From positions 142,857 to 206,856 of the IMG/VR virus record IMGVR_UViG_3300028883_000032: a DNA stretch of 64,000 nt, one strand, 5' to 3'. The position numbers and the translations under genes were made by a program. The notes under the pieces are model-generated. The model had not been told where the DNA came from, made no database searches, and was given only the letters and a program-made list of their open reading frames with translations. Source of the stretch: a virus. Below are positions 58,737 to 64,000 of the stretch, one piece after another (position 1 is the first letter of the stretch; every line of letters begins with the position of its first letter).

Positions 58737-59032
58737 GTAGTAAAGTAGTAAAACGGTAGTATTTCGAGGGTTTGCAACTTACTGTAAATCCTCGATTTAT
58801 TTTGTAGTTACTACTTTACTACCAAAACTACTTTAAAAATATGTAGAGTCTGTGGAATAAGAGTATGCAATTAGGTTTACTGGTACACAACTCACGCGAG
58901 TATATAAAAATAGTAGTAGTAAAGTAGTAAAGTAGTAAGTAGTAGTATAAGTATATATAATATAATATATTAACCCCCTAAATTTTTACTACCTTTTATA
59001 CCGAAAATACTACCTTACTACCTTCAACCTAA
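58737..59032. repeat. iteron-rich AT-rich region, candidate replication origin
   Basis: About 320 nt without a gene. GTAGTAAA-type units are repeated at 58737-58761 and 58911-58947 and inverted (TTACTACTTTACTACC) at 58808-58822 and again as ACTACC units at 58988-59032. Between them lies a run of ATATAATATAAT (58948-58972), a likely easily melted segment. A phage promoter motif lies at 58853. Position directly after the primase-helicase supports an origin. Confidence 0.65.
58853..58861 (+). promoter_or_regulatory. TGGNATAAGA-class promoter inside the origin candidate
   Basis: GTGGAATAAGAGT. It would transcribe through the distal iterons and AT-rich segment toward the next gene, possibly activating or priming the origin. 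Confidence 0.5.
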
Positions 59033-59046
59033 AACCGGGAGAATGT

Positions 59047-59274
59047 GTGAAAGATTTTTACGACTTGAATCCGGGTGATCCAATGCTTAATTGTCACACT
59101 GGAAAGATTTTGGTTATCAGGGAATTAGTGACGGAACACGATGAATTCGGTAATCCTATATGCAATTACATTATTACAAATGAGGGTACGTTTTTACCCA
59201 AGGAGTTAATTTATGTCAATGAAGCTCAACGACTTAGTAGTACAAGTGGAAAAGATGGAAATGATTTTAGCTGA
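59047..59274 (+). CDS. hypothetical protein, 75 aa (GTG start)
   Basis: GTG with GGGAG seven bases upstream. Beta-rich, with GDPMLNCHTGKILVIREL, which resembles small SH3-like phage proteins. Overlaps the next gene by 62 nt. No family recognised. Confidence 0.5.
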   Translation: MKDFYDLNPGDPMLNCHTGKILVIRELVTEHDEFGNPICNYIITNEGTFLPKELIYVNEAQRLSSTSGKDGNDFS

Positions 59275-59623
59275 CCAAGAGTCGTTGCTACAGTTTTTAT
59301 CAGAAGAAACAGATTCTGTTAATGAACTATTAGAAGAAATATCAGACCATATAGATAGGAAATTAGTACTGCAAACTTTGCTACTAGATACTGATGTCGA
59401 GTTGGCAGAGGAGAAATTTTCTATCTTTGAAGCAATGCTGAAATTAGATCATTTAGATTTACTAATTTTAGTTGAAGCACAAAGTGGAAGAAGAGACAGC
59501 ATACCAGGACTAATTCAGTATGCAACAGCATTGAAATCTATCGTAGATAATGCAATGCTGACTACAGAAGTTCCAGTATTTGACAAAGACGACGAAGGGG
59601 GTGATGCATATAGTAACCAATAA
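59213..59623 (+). CDS. helical acidic hypothetical protein, 136 aa
   Basis: Almost all helix, rich in Glu, Leu and Asp, possible coiled coil over 1-70. GGAG lies about ten bases before ATG. Function unknown; it lies between the origin candidate and the MBL gene. Confidence 0.6.
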   Translation: MSMKLNDLVVQVEKMEMILADQESLLQFLSEETDSVNELLEEISDHIDRKLVLQTLLLDTDVELAEEKFSIFEAMLKLDHLDLLILVEAQSGRRDSIPGLIQYATALKSIVDNAMLTTEVPVFDKDDEGGDAYSNQ

Positions 59624-59629
59624 AACACT

Positions 59630-60382
59630 ATGCACATATTACCAATTGCATCGTCGTCAGAAGGAAACAGTTCTTTCATTTATACAGACGAGGTAAATAT
59701 AGTTATTGATGCGGGTGTACCACTTAAACGTGTTCTCCCGCACATTACAAAATTGAATGCAATTTTTGTTTCGCATGAACATTCTGATCACATAAAGAAT
59801 GCCGGGGTATTTGGGAGAAAATTTAAGTGTCCTGTATACATCCATGCTCGCACGAAAAATAAAACAAAACACCTCGAAGATACTTTAAAAGGATGTGAAA
59901 TTAGAGAGGTACTACCTGGAACTCGAGTATCAATAGGAGACTTGGAGGTATTCCATTTTTCTACTAAACACGATGTTCCAAGTTTCGGATACCTGATAAA
60001 ACAAAAAAATGGTCCAACTCTTTGCTATCTTACAGATTCTGGGATGCTTACCAAAGTAATGGTAAATTATGCCAAGAAAGCAGACGCCCTACTCATAGAA
60101 GCTGATTATGACGAACAGTCTTTAAGTAATTACGAAGGATACGACGACTACTTGAAAGGCCGTATATCGGGCCTAACTGGGCACCTATCCAATCAACAGA
60201 CGATACAGTTCATAGAAACGCTGGGAGTTGATCGTTTTACAAATATTATATTTGCACACCTATCACCGAGAACAAATTCTCCGGAACTACTCAAAGAGCA
60301 AGTTTTAGAGAAATTAGGTGGGCTACAGAAAAAAATGTATATAGCCCCATTTGATACCCCATTGGAAATTATCCAAAGGTAG
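59630..60382 (+). CDS. metallo-beta-lactamase-fold hydrolase (YycJ/WalJ-like), 250 aa
   Basis: The zinc motif HEHSDH at residues 49-54, FSTKHDV near 105, LTDSG near 129-133 and AHLSPRTN near 206-213 match the YycJ/RNase-Z-like branch of the MBL fold. YycJ relatives are 5'-3' DNA exonucleases; another phage MBL group (Apyc1) degrades cyclic nucleotide defence signals. The genome position among replication genes favours a DNA-processing role. AACCAA lies nine bases before ATG. Confidence 0.85.
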   Translation: MHILPIASSSEGNSSFIYTDEVNIVIDAGVPLKRVLPHITKLNAIFVSHEHSDHIKNAGVFGRKFKCPVYIHARTKNKTKHLEDTLKGCEIREVLPGTRVSIGDLEVFHFSTKHDVPSFGYLIKQKNGPTLCYLTDSGMLTKVMVNYAKKADALLIEADYDEQSLSNYEGYDDYLKGRISGLTGHLSNQQTIQFIETLGVDRFTNIIFAHLSPRTNSPELLKEQVLEKLGGLQKKMYIAPFDTPLEIIQR

Positions 60383-60385
60383 GGT

Positions 60386-60414
60386 TTGACTTTTTGGTGA
60401 TTTTTGTGTATGTT
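60386..60414 (+). promoter_or_regulatory. host-like promoter TTGACT-N17-TATGTT
   Basis: TTGACT (60386-60391), 17-nt spacer ending in TGTG, TATGTT (60409-60414). Starts transcription near 60421, upstream of the exonuclease ATG at 60442 and after the in-frame ATG 60394, which it therefore excludes. Confidence 0.65.
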
Positions 60415-60441
60415 ATACATAACAGCCTAACCAACAAAATT

Positions 60442-61134
60442 ATGGCTAACACCTCAATTACTTTTGACATAGAAACAGTTCCAAAACAAACACCATATAC
60501 AGATCATGAGCAAGTTTTCTTTGAGCGTAAGTTTGGCCAAGAACTCAACTATCAAAAAATTGATACAAAAACAGCCAGCCAAGAACAACTTGATGATATT
60601 GCTAGAATGGTAAAAGCTACGAACCCGTATCTTGGTGAAATAGTTTGTATTGGCATGTATGATAGTGGGTCAGATAAACAATATGCTTTATCAGGTAGCG
60701 AAAAAGAAATATTAGAAGAATTTTGGAGAATACTTGAACCACATAATTGGTTCATATCATTCAATGGGTTAAATTTTGATATCCCATGGATACTGATAAG
60801 GTCTGCAAAATATGATCTAAATCCACCTAGACCCGGTAATGAAAGCCATCCGTTTCTAAATAGAAAACGCTTTCAGCTCAAACCACACTTTGATTTATAT
60901 CAGTGGATGTGCGATTGGTCAGCAAGGATGGCCGTTACTCTAGAAGTTGCCGCCGAACATTTAGGGTTCGACTCACCTAAAAGCGGTACTGTTGAAGCGG
61001 CTTCCGTAGAAAAAGCCTTTAAAGATGGTCGTATAGAAGAAATAAAGAAGTATTGCTTAAGGGATATAATGACCACTTTTAAAGCTTCACAGAAATATGT
61101 GAAATTTGTATACCAACCATATTATATTACGTGA
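60442..61134 (+). CDS. DnaQ-fold 3'-5' exonuclease (PolB exonuclease-like), 230 aa
   Basis: ExoI FDIETV near residues 8-13, ExoII FNGLNFDIPW near 104-113 and ExoIII YCLRDIMTT near 209-217 are all present. FDLYQW lies between them. It is a stand-alone proofreading-type or end-processing exonuclease. AACCAA lies seven bases before ATG 60442. Stop overlaps the next start. Confidence 0.88.
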   Translation: MANTSITFDIETVPKQTPYTDHEQVFFERKFGQELNYQKIDTKTASQEQLDDIARMVKATNPYLGEIVCIGMYDSGSDKQYALSGSEKEILEEFWRILEPHNWFISFNGLNFDIPWILIRSAKYDLNPPRPGNESHPFLNRKRFQLKPHFDLYQWMCDWSARMAVTLEVAAEHLGFDSPKSGTVEAASVEKAFKDGRIEEIKKYCLRDIMTTFKASQKYVKFVYQPYYIT

Positions 61135-62090
61135 GTTTATTTCAAAAAGCAGAAGAAGCAAGTGTAAGACTTAAGACCTGTATCTATGGAAAAAGTGGTA
61201 TTGGTAAAACATTTGCAGCTTTACAATTTCCTAACCCTGTAGTGATAGATTTTGAAAAAGGAACTGTTGCCTACGGCGGTCAATTTGAATTTAGTGTGTT
61301 AAAAACCCAAGATCCAAAAGTTGCCGAAGACGCCGTTAAGGAATTATTGGAAGACCCTCAGGGTTATAAAACAATTGTAGTAGATCCAATAAGTATATAT
61401 TGTGATTTGGTAACCGAAGCGCAGTTGAGAAAGCTTCGAAAAATGCACGGACAAGCTTATGAACTACGTCCTCCAGATTACAGGCCAATAAAAAATAGAA
61501 TTCGTAATTTTGTACGCAACTTGTTGGCTCTTGATATGAATGTGGTGGTTACTGCAAGAACAGCAGAAAAATATGCCGAGGGCGAATTCATGAAAGTCAT
61601 AGGTGCTCGCCCCGACATGCATAAAGAAATACCATACATGTTCGATACCGTTATTTACCTTTCTCGTAAAGGCGGTAAAAGGTGGGCAATAACCGATGAA
61701 GACGCAAGCCCAGATTTTGACATAATAGCCAAGGATAGAACAAGGCTACCTGCTGAATTTGAGTTTAGTTATAGTGAATTGGTAAAACACTGGGGAGAAG
61801 CCGGACTAATAAGGGATGCTGAACCAGTGACTACCGAACAAGCGCCGCTTGATGAGACTGTTTTAGAGAGGGACGTTGAAATAGAATTAGCAAATGGTTC
61901 AACTCTGCTAACTGCCGGAGTAACCGGAGAACAAGTTGATGCAATTCAAGAGGCAGCTAAAGATAGTAAAATAAAAGCTGATATAAAAGCTTACATAATG
62001 GAAAACTACGGTATTGACTCCGTTCTAGATTTGCGCGAAGATGAAGCGGAAGAAATGCTAACAGCATTAGGATTAGTACAAACCAATTAA
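61131..62090 (+). CDS. RecA-like ATPase, Sak4-type, 319 aa (GTG start)
   Basis: Walker A YGKSGIGKT near residues 19-27, TIVVDPIS near 82-89 as Walker B, and VVVTARTAEKY near 140-150 match the phage Sak4/AAA_24 single-strand annealing ATPases. The C-terminal ~90 residues are acidic. The neighbouring DUF669-like SSB gene is its usual partner in phage recombination. Confidence 0.82.
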   Translation: MSLFQKAEEASVRLKTCIYGKSGIGKTFAALQFPNPVVIDFEKGTVAYGGQFEFSVLKTQDPKVAEDAVKELLEDPQGYKTIVVDPISIYCDLVTEAQLRKLRKMHGQAYELRPPDYRPIKNRIRNFVRNLLALDMNVVVTARTAEKYAEGEFMKVIGARPDMHKEIPYMFDTVIYLSRKGGKRWAITDEDASPDFDIIAKDRTRLPAEFEFSYSELVKHWGEAGLIRDAEPVTTEQAPLDETVLERDVEIELANGSTLLTAGVTGEQVDAIQEAAKDSKIKADIKAYIMENYGIDSVLDLREDEAEEMLTALGLVQTN

Positions 62091-62094
62091 ATTA

Positions 62095-62529
62095 GTGGCA
62101 CGTAATCTTAATTTTAAAAAGGCTTCAGAAGAAAAACCGGAATTCAAACCTCTGCCTTCTGATGCATACAATGTAGTTGTGGATGAAGCAAAAGCGGATA
62201 AGTCCAAAAAGAAAGAGGACATGGTTACCATAACTTGGAAAGTTGTTGATGGTGACTACAAAGGCCGCCTCCTATGGGATAGGATTCTATGGAATGATAG
62301 CCTCATTTGGAAATTACAAAATGTTTTAATAGCTGGTGGGTTGGAAGAACTAGCAGAAGACGAAGATTTGTCAATGGCAGGATATATTAAGGCATTAAAT
62401 GATGGCTTGAAAGTAACGGTTTACGTAGAGCAATCTACTTACGACGGAAATCCAAGCAACAACATTAAAACGTATAGACCTTTTGAAGGTGAAAACGAAG
62501 AGTCTTCTAACGGTGGAGAACTCTTTTAA
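62095..62529 (+). CDS. DUF669-like single-stranded DNA-binding protein, 144 aa (GTG start)
   Basis: SDAYNVVVDEAKADKSKKKEDMVTITWKV near 20-48, YKGRLLWDRIL near 55-65 and NIKTYRPFEGE near 124-134 follow the DUF669 OB-fold pattern. The acidic C-terminus (ENEESSNGGELF) is typical of SSBs. Follows the Sak4-like ATPase by four bases; AACCAA lies eight bases before GTG. Confidence 0.8.
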   Translation: MARNLNFKKASEEKPEFKPLPSDAYNVVVDEAKADKSKKKEDMVTITWKVVDGDYKGRLLWDRILWNDSLIWKLQNVLIAGGLEELAEDEDLSMAGYIKALNDGLKVTVYVEQSTYDGNPSNNIKTYRPFEGENEESSNGGELF

Positions 62530-62533
62530 TCAG

Positions 62534-62558
62534 AGCCCTCAGTAGAGGGCTTATTTTT
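62534..62558 (+). terminator. rho-independent terminator before tRNA-Gly
   Basis: AGCCCTC (62534-62540), loop AGTA, GAGGGCT (62545-62551), T-run to 62558, directly abutting the tRNA. Confidence 0.75.
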
Positions 62559-62631
62559 GTAGGTATAACACAGCTGGCTAGTGTGTCGGGCTTCCAACCC
62601 GGTTACGCGGGTTCGAATCCCGCTACCTACT
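62559..62631 (+). tRNA. tRNA-Gly (anticodon TCC)
   Basis: Acceptor GTAGGTA/TACCTAC, D stem ACAC/GTGT, anticodon stem TCGGG/CCCGG with loop CTTCCAA (anticodon TCC, Gly), T arm GCGGG-TTCGAAT-CCCGC, discriminator T. CCA is not encoded. Canonical in all loops, unlike the cloverleaf at 19922. It reads GGA/GGG codons. Confidence 0.93.
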
Positions 62632-62652
62632 CTTAACTACATTGGAGATGAA

Positions 62653-63033
62653 ATGGCGCACAGACGTAGTAACTGGAGGTCCTCACAAGGAGGATCGAAG
62701 AAAGTTTCCCGTCAGACACGAGATGGCTCTGGTAGAGGCACATTAAGAGATCATGCTCTTCCAAAAGGTGTTGATTATGTAATGAAAGGGTCCGCAACTC
62801 GCCGTAACAGGCGAAAAGATGCGGAAGCAAGACAAGTAGAATATGAAAAACTAACCACTCAACAAAAACTCGAAAAGCTAGATGCCGGCGGTTTTACGGC
62901 TACTAAGCAACGAGCAAGATTGGGACGTGAGCTTGATAAACCTATTACAATTGGCCAAGAGCCGGAACCTGTTTTAAAGACAGCGCCAAAGAAATCTCGG
63001 TGGAAAAAACATCGTAAGAAAATGAACCCATGA
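62653..63033 (+). CDS. basic hypothetical protein, 126 aa
   Basis: ATG 62653 is chosen because earlier in-frame codons lie inside the tRNA; GGAG lies seven bases upstream. Very rich in Arg, Lys and Ser with a basic C-terminus (KKSRWKKHRKKMNP), a likely nucleic-acid-binding or virion-internal protein. No family recognised. Confidence 0.65.
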   Translation: MAHRRSNWRSSQGGSKKVSRQTRDGSGRGTLRDHALPKGVDYVMKGSATRRNRRKDAEARQVEYEKLTTQQKLEKLDAGGFTATKQRARLGRELDKPITIGQEPEPVLKTAPKKSRWKKHRKKMNP

Positions 63034-63054
63034 CGACCTCCATGGCATAGTTTT

Positions 63055-63090
63055 GCCCGAGTTCTATGATAAAAAAACTCGGGCACTTTT
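63055..63090 (+). terminator. rho-independent terminator
   Basis: GCCCGAGTT (63055-63063) pairs with AACTCGGGC (63076-63084), followed by ACTTTT. Confidence 0.85.
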
Positions 63091-63156
63091 CTGTTTCGAA
63101 AAGAGTAATTTTATTAAAATTACCGCCAATAAGTGCAATAGATAAAGGAGAAGGAA

Positions 63157-63282
63157 GTGGGTTGGATAATAGCCATAATCATACTTGGGATACTAATATT
63201 ACTAACAATTCCTCCAACCAAAATGCTTATTTTAGCGATTGTTGAAGACTTGTTATACCGCATTGGTAATCTTTTGGATTAA
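63157..63282 (+). CDS. single-pass membrane peptide, 41 aa (GTG start)
   Basis: GTG with AAAGGAG seven bases upstream. VGWIIAIIILGILILLTIPP is one hydrophobic helix, followed by a short amphipathic tail (LAIVEDLLYRIGNLLD). Its own terminator follows at once. Possible holin-like, antiholin or superinfection-exclusion peptide; not assigned. Confidence 0.6.
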   Translation: MGWIIAIIILGILILLTIPPTKMLILAIVEDLLYRIGNLLD

Positions 63283-63302
63283 TGGGCCTAACCCATTTTT
63301 TT
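63281..63302 (+). terminator. rho-independent terminator
   Basis: AATGGG (63281-63286), loop, CCCATT (63292-63297), then T-run. The stop codon of the membrane peptide overlaps it. Confidence 0.8.
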
Positions 63303-63313
63303 AACCACTGGTA

Positions 63314-63342
63314 TTGACTATGGTAATACAATTGTGTATATT
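63314..63342 (+). promoter_or_regulatory. host-like promoter TTGACT-N17-TATATT
   Basis: TTGACT (63314-63319), 17-nt spacer ending TTGTG, TATATT (63337-63342). Nearly identical to the promoters at 20084 and 60386. Transcription would start near 63349. Confidence 0.75.
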
Positions 63343-63346
63343 TATA

Positions 63347-63462
63347 TTAGGAGGTGATATTTTGACGTCTAGTCGGGCGGAGTGCACTACCTCCTAAATC
63401 CGATCGGTTATATCACAACCTTACCGAACCCCAGTCAGCCTGACGCTGGGGTTCGTACTTTT
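63347..63462 (+). ncRNA. candidate ~110-nt RNA with a self-masked ribosome binding site
   Basis: The RNA starts at or in TTAGGAGGT (63347-63355), a perfect Shine-Dalgarno, which is complementary over nine bases to ACCTCCTAA (63389-63397). GTGATAT (63354-63360) also pairs with ATATCAC (63410-63416), so two foldings compete. A TTG (63362) would start an 11-codon peptide that stops inside the masking sequence. GAACCCCAG/CTGGGGTTC (63426-63454) is the terminator. Confidence 0.6.
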
Positions 63463-63463
63463 A

Positions 63464-63472
63464 TGGAATAAG
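63464..63472 (+). promoter_or_regulatory. TGGNATAAGA-class phage promoter
   Basis: TTTTATGGAATAAGAT immediately after the sRNA terminator, 24 bases before the next ATG. Confidence 0.6.
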
Positions 63473-63495
63473 ATCAAGACTAACCATTTAATCCA

Positions 63496-63819
63496 ATGAC
63501 TACTAAATTTAAAGAAGGTGATAAGATATTACAAGTATCTGGTTATCCAAATGCGATATGTTACTCACCATATACCACGAAACCGGCGGTAGCAACTGTA
63601 GAAAAAATTACGCCGAAAATGTATCGATTAAACGTCGATGAAGGTATTGACACAGCAGAAATACAAGATGTTAGAATAGAAGAAGTTGAGCGAGACTTTT
63701 GTTTTTACACTATTGATAGGTTTGAGGAATTGAGCAAACTATATAACTCACTTCGTAGTCAATGGAGCACACTTTACCTTTTACAGCTCAACTACCACAT
63801 GGAAGACAAGGTAATGTAA
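63496..63819 (+). CDS. hypothetical protein, 107 aa
   Basis: Beta-rich N-terminus (FKEGDKILQVSGYP...PAVATVEKITPKMYRL) resembling small SH3-like barrels, helical C-terminus. AACCAT lies eight bases before ATG. No family recognised. Confidence 0.6.
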   Translation: MTTKFKEGDKILQVSGYPNAICYSPYTTKPAVATVEKITPKMYRLNVDEGIDTAEIQDVRIEEVERDFCFYTIDRFEELSKLYNSLRSQWSTLYLLQLNYHMEDKVM

Positions 63820-63932
63820 ACAGGTCTTTCGTTTAGTACCACCCGACACGCCATGTCGGGAACATGGGGTGGTTCCCCCCCCCATCACCTCAGAGCACTC
63901 TACTTTACATGAATTTTTCAAAGGAGAGCGTC
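63820..63932 (+). other. structured leader without a gene
   Basis: CCCGACA-CGCCA-TGTCGGG nested in ACCAC/GTGGT makes a strong hairpin near 63838-63874, followed by a run of nine to ten C. No T-run follows, so it looks like a leader element of the next gene rather than a terminator. Confidence 0.4.
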
Positions 63933-64000
63933 ATGTCTAGAATTAAAGAGGCCATTAGCGGAATTATTGAAGACATCGAACCAGATTTTGTTTTAATTGA
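63933..64000 (+). CDS. N-terminus of an unknown protein (3' truncated)
   Basis: ATG with GGAGAG seven bases upstream; reads MSRIKEAISGIIEDIEPDFV and runs off the window. Helical start. Function not inferable. Confidence 0.55.
   Translation, partial: MSRIKEAISGIIEDIEPDFVLI

Noticed and set aside
62560-62570. AGGTATAAC as a TGGNATAAGA promoter
   Set aside because: It is the 5' part of the tRNA-Gly acceptor stem and position 8-9 bases and lacks the AAGA end.
1-64000. CRISPR array
   Set aside because: No regularly spaced direct repeats with unique spacers were seen; the only repeats are the irregular GTAGTAAA units near 58737-59032.
1-64000. Insertion sequences, transposases, integrase or attachment site
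   Set aside because: No transposase or integrase motifs and no flanking target duplications were found; the mobile elements supported are the group I intron and the retron-like locus.

Overview
This is a piece of a large tailed-phage (Caudoviricetes, contractile-tail type) genome, not host chromosome. Genes are densely packed and often overlap at start/stop codons. There is a long one-direction virion and lysis block, a replication block, and many small unknown genes. The phage carries its own tmRNA, a tRNA-Gly, a split RNA ligase gene and a complete fused beta-beta' RNA polymerase. Portal, baseplate J-like and gp25-like wedge proteins, a tape-measure candidate and fibres are present; capsid, terminase, tail sheath and DNA polymerase are not in the window, so the genome extends well beyond both ends. 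Three weak clues point to a Bacteroidota host: the tmRNA tag GETPVLKAA resembles the Gly-initiated GExNYALAA-type tags of that phylum, promoters of the form TTGAY-N17-TATATT (two of them followed by TG) recall its TAnnTTTG -7 box, and many genes lack a Shine-Dalgarno sequence. This host call is inference.

Layout. 1-3314 (+): small accessory and nucleotide-metabolism genes (zinc ribbon, MazG-like, HAD-like, NADAR, Nudix). 3274-6714 (+): an RNA ligase (DRB0094/Rnl5 type) in two exons, interrupted by a 2358-nt group I intron holding seven unknown genes. 6716-10758 (+): candidate sRNA, GIY-YIG nuclease, Gp88-like protein, tmRNA, AAA+ ATPase, cold-shock protein, NYN RNase. 10772-16912 (-): 2046-residue single-chain beta-beta' RNA polymerase. 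17027-20077 (+): small genes, an ~820-nt structured RNA, a retron reverse transcriptase, two overlapping small genes and a cloverleaf RNA. 20084-23193 (+): glycosyltransferase, zinc-binding proteins, a ~175-nt structured RNA. 23192-48587 (-): virion and lysis operon, including portal, a mitochondrial-carrier-like protein, amidase, holin candidate, a PAS protein, fibres, baseplate, a sigma factor, tape measure and tail chaperones. 48673-58728 (+): RNase H, deoxyribosyltransferase-like protein, Rnl1-type RNA ligase, glycosyltransferase, SF2 helicase, five tandem small paralogs, a PD-(D/E)XK protein and a primase-helicase. 58729-59046: iteron-rich AT-rich candidate origin. 59047-64000 (+): MBL-fold hydrolase, 3'-5' exonuclease, Sak4-like ATPase, DUF669-like SSB, tRNA-Gly, small genes and an sRNA.

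How it fits together. Two promoter classes are visible: host-like TTGAY-N17-TATATT, and a phage motif TGGNATAAGA with no -35 box that lies before most of the noncoding RNAs and several genes. The fused polymerase plus the sigma factor in the tail operon are the natural candidates to read the second class. A recurring AACCAA about 7-9 nt before start codons seems to stand where a Shine-Dalgarno would be. RNA handling (two ligases, tmRNA, NYN RNase, intron, RT, GIY-YIG) is unusually prominent.
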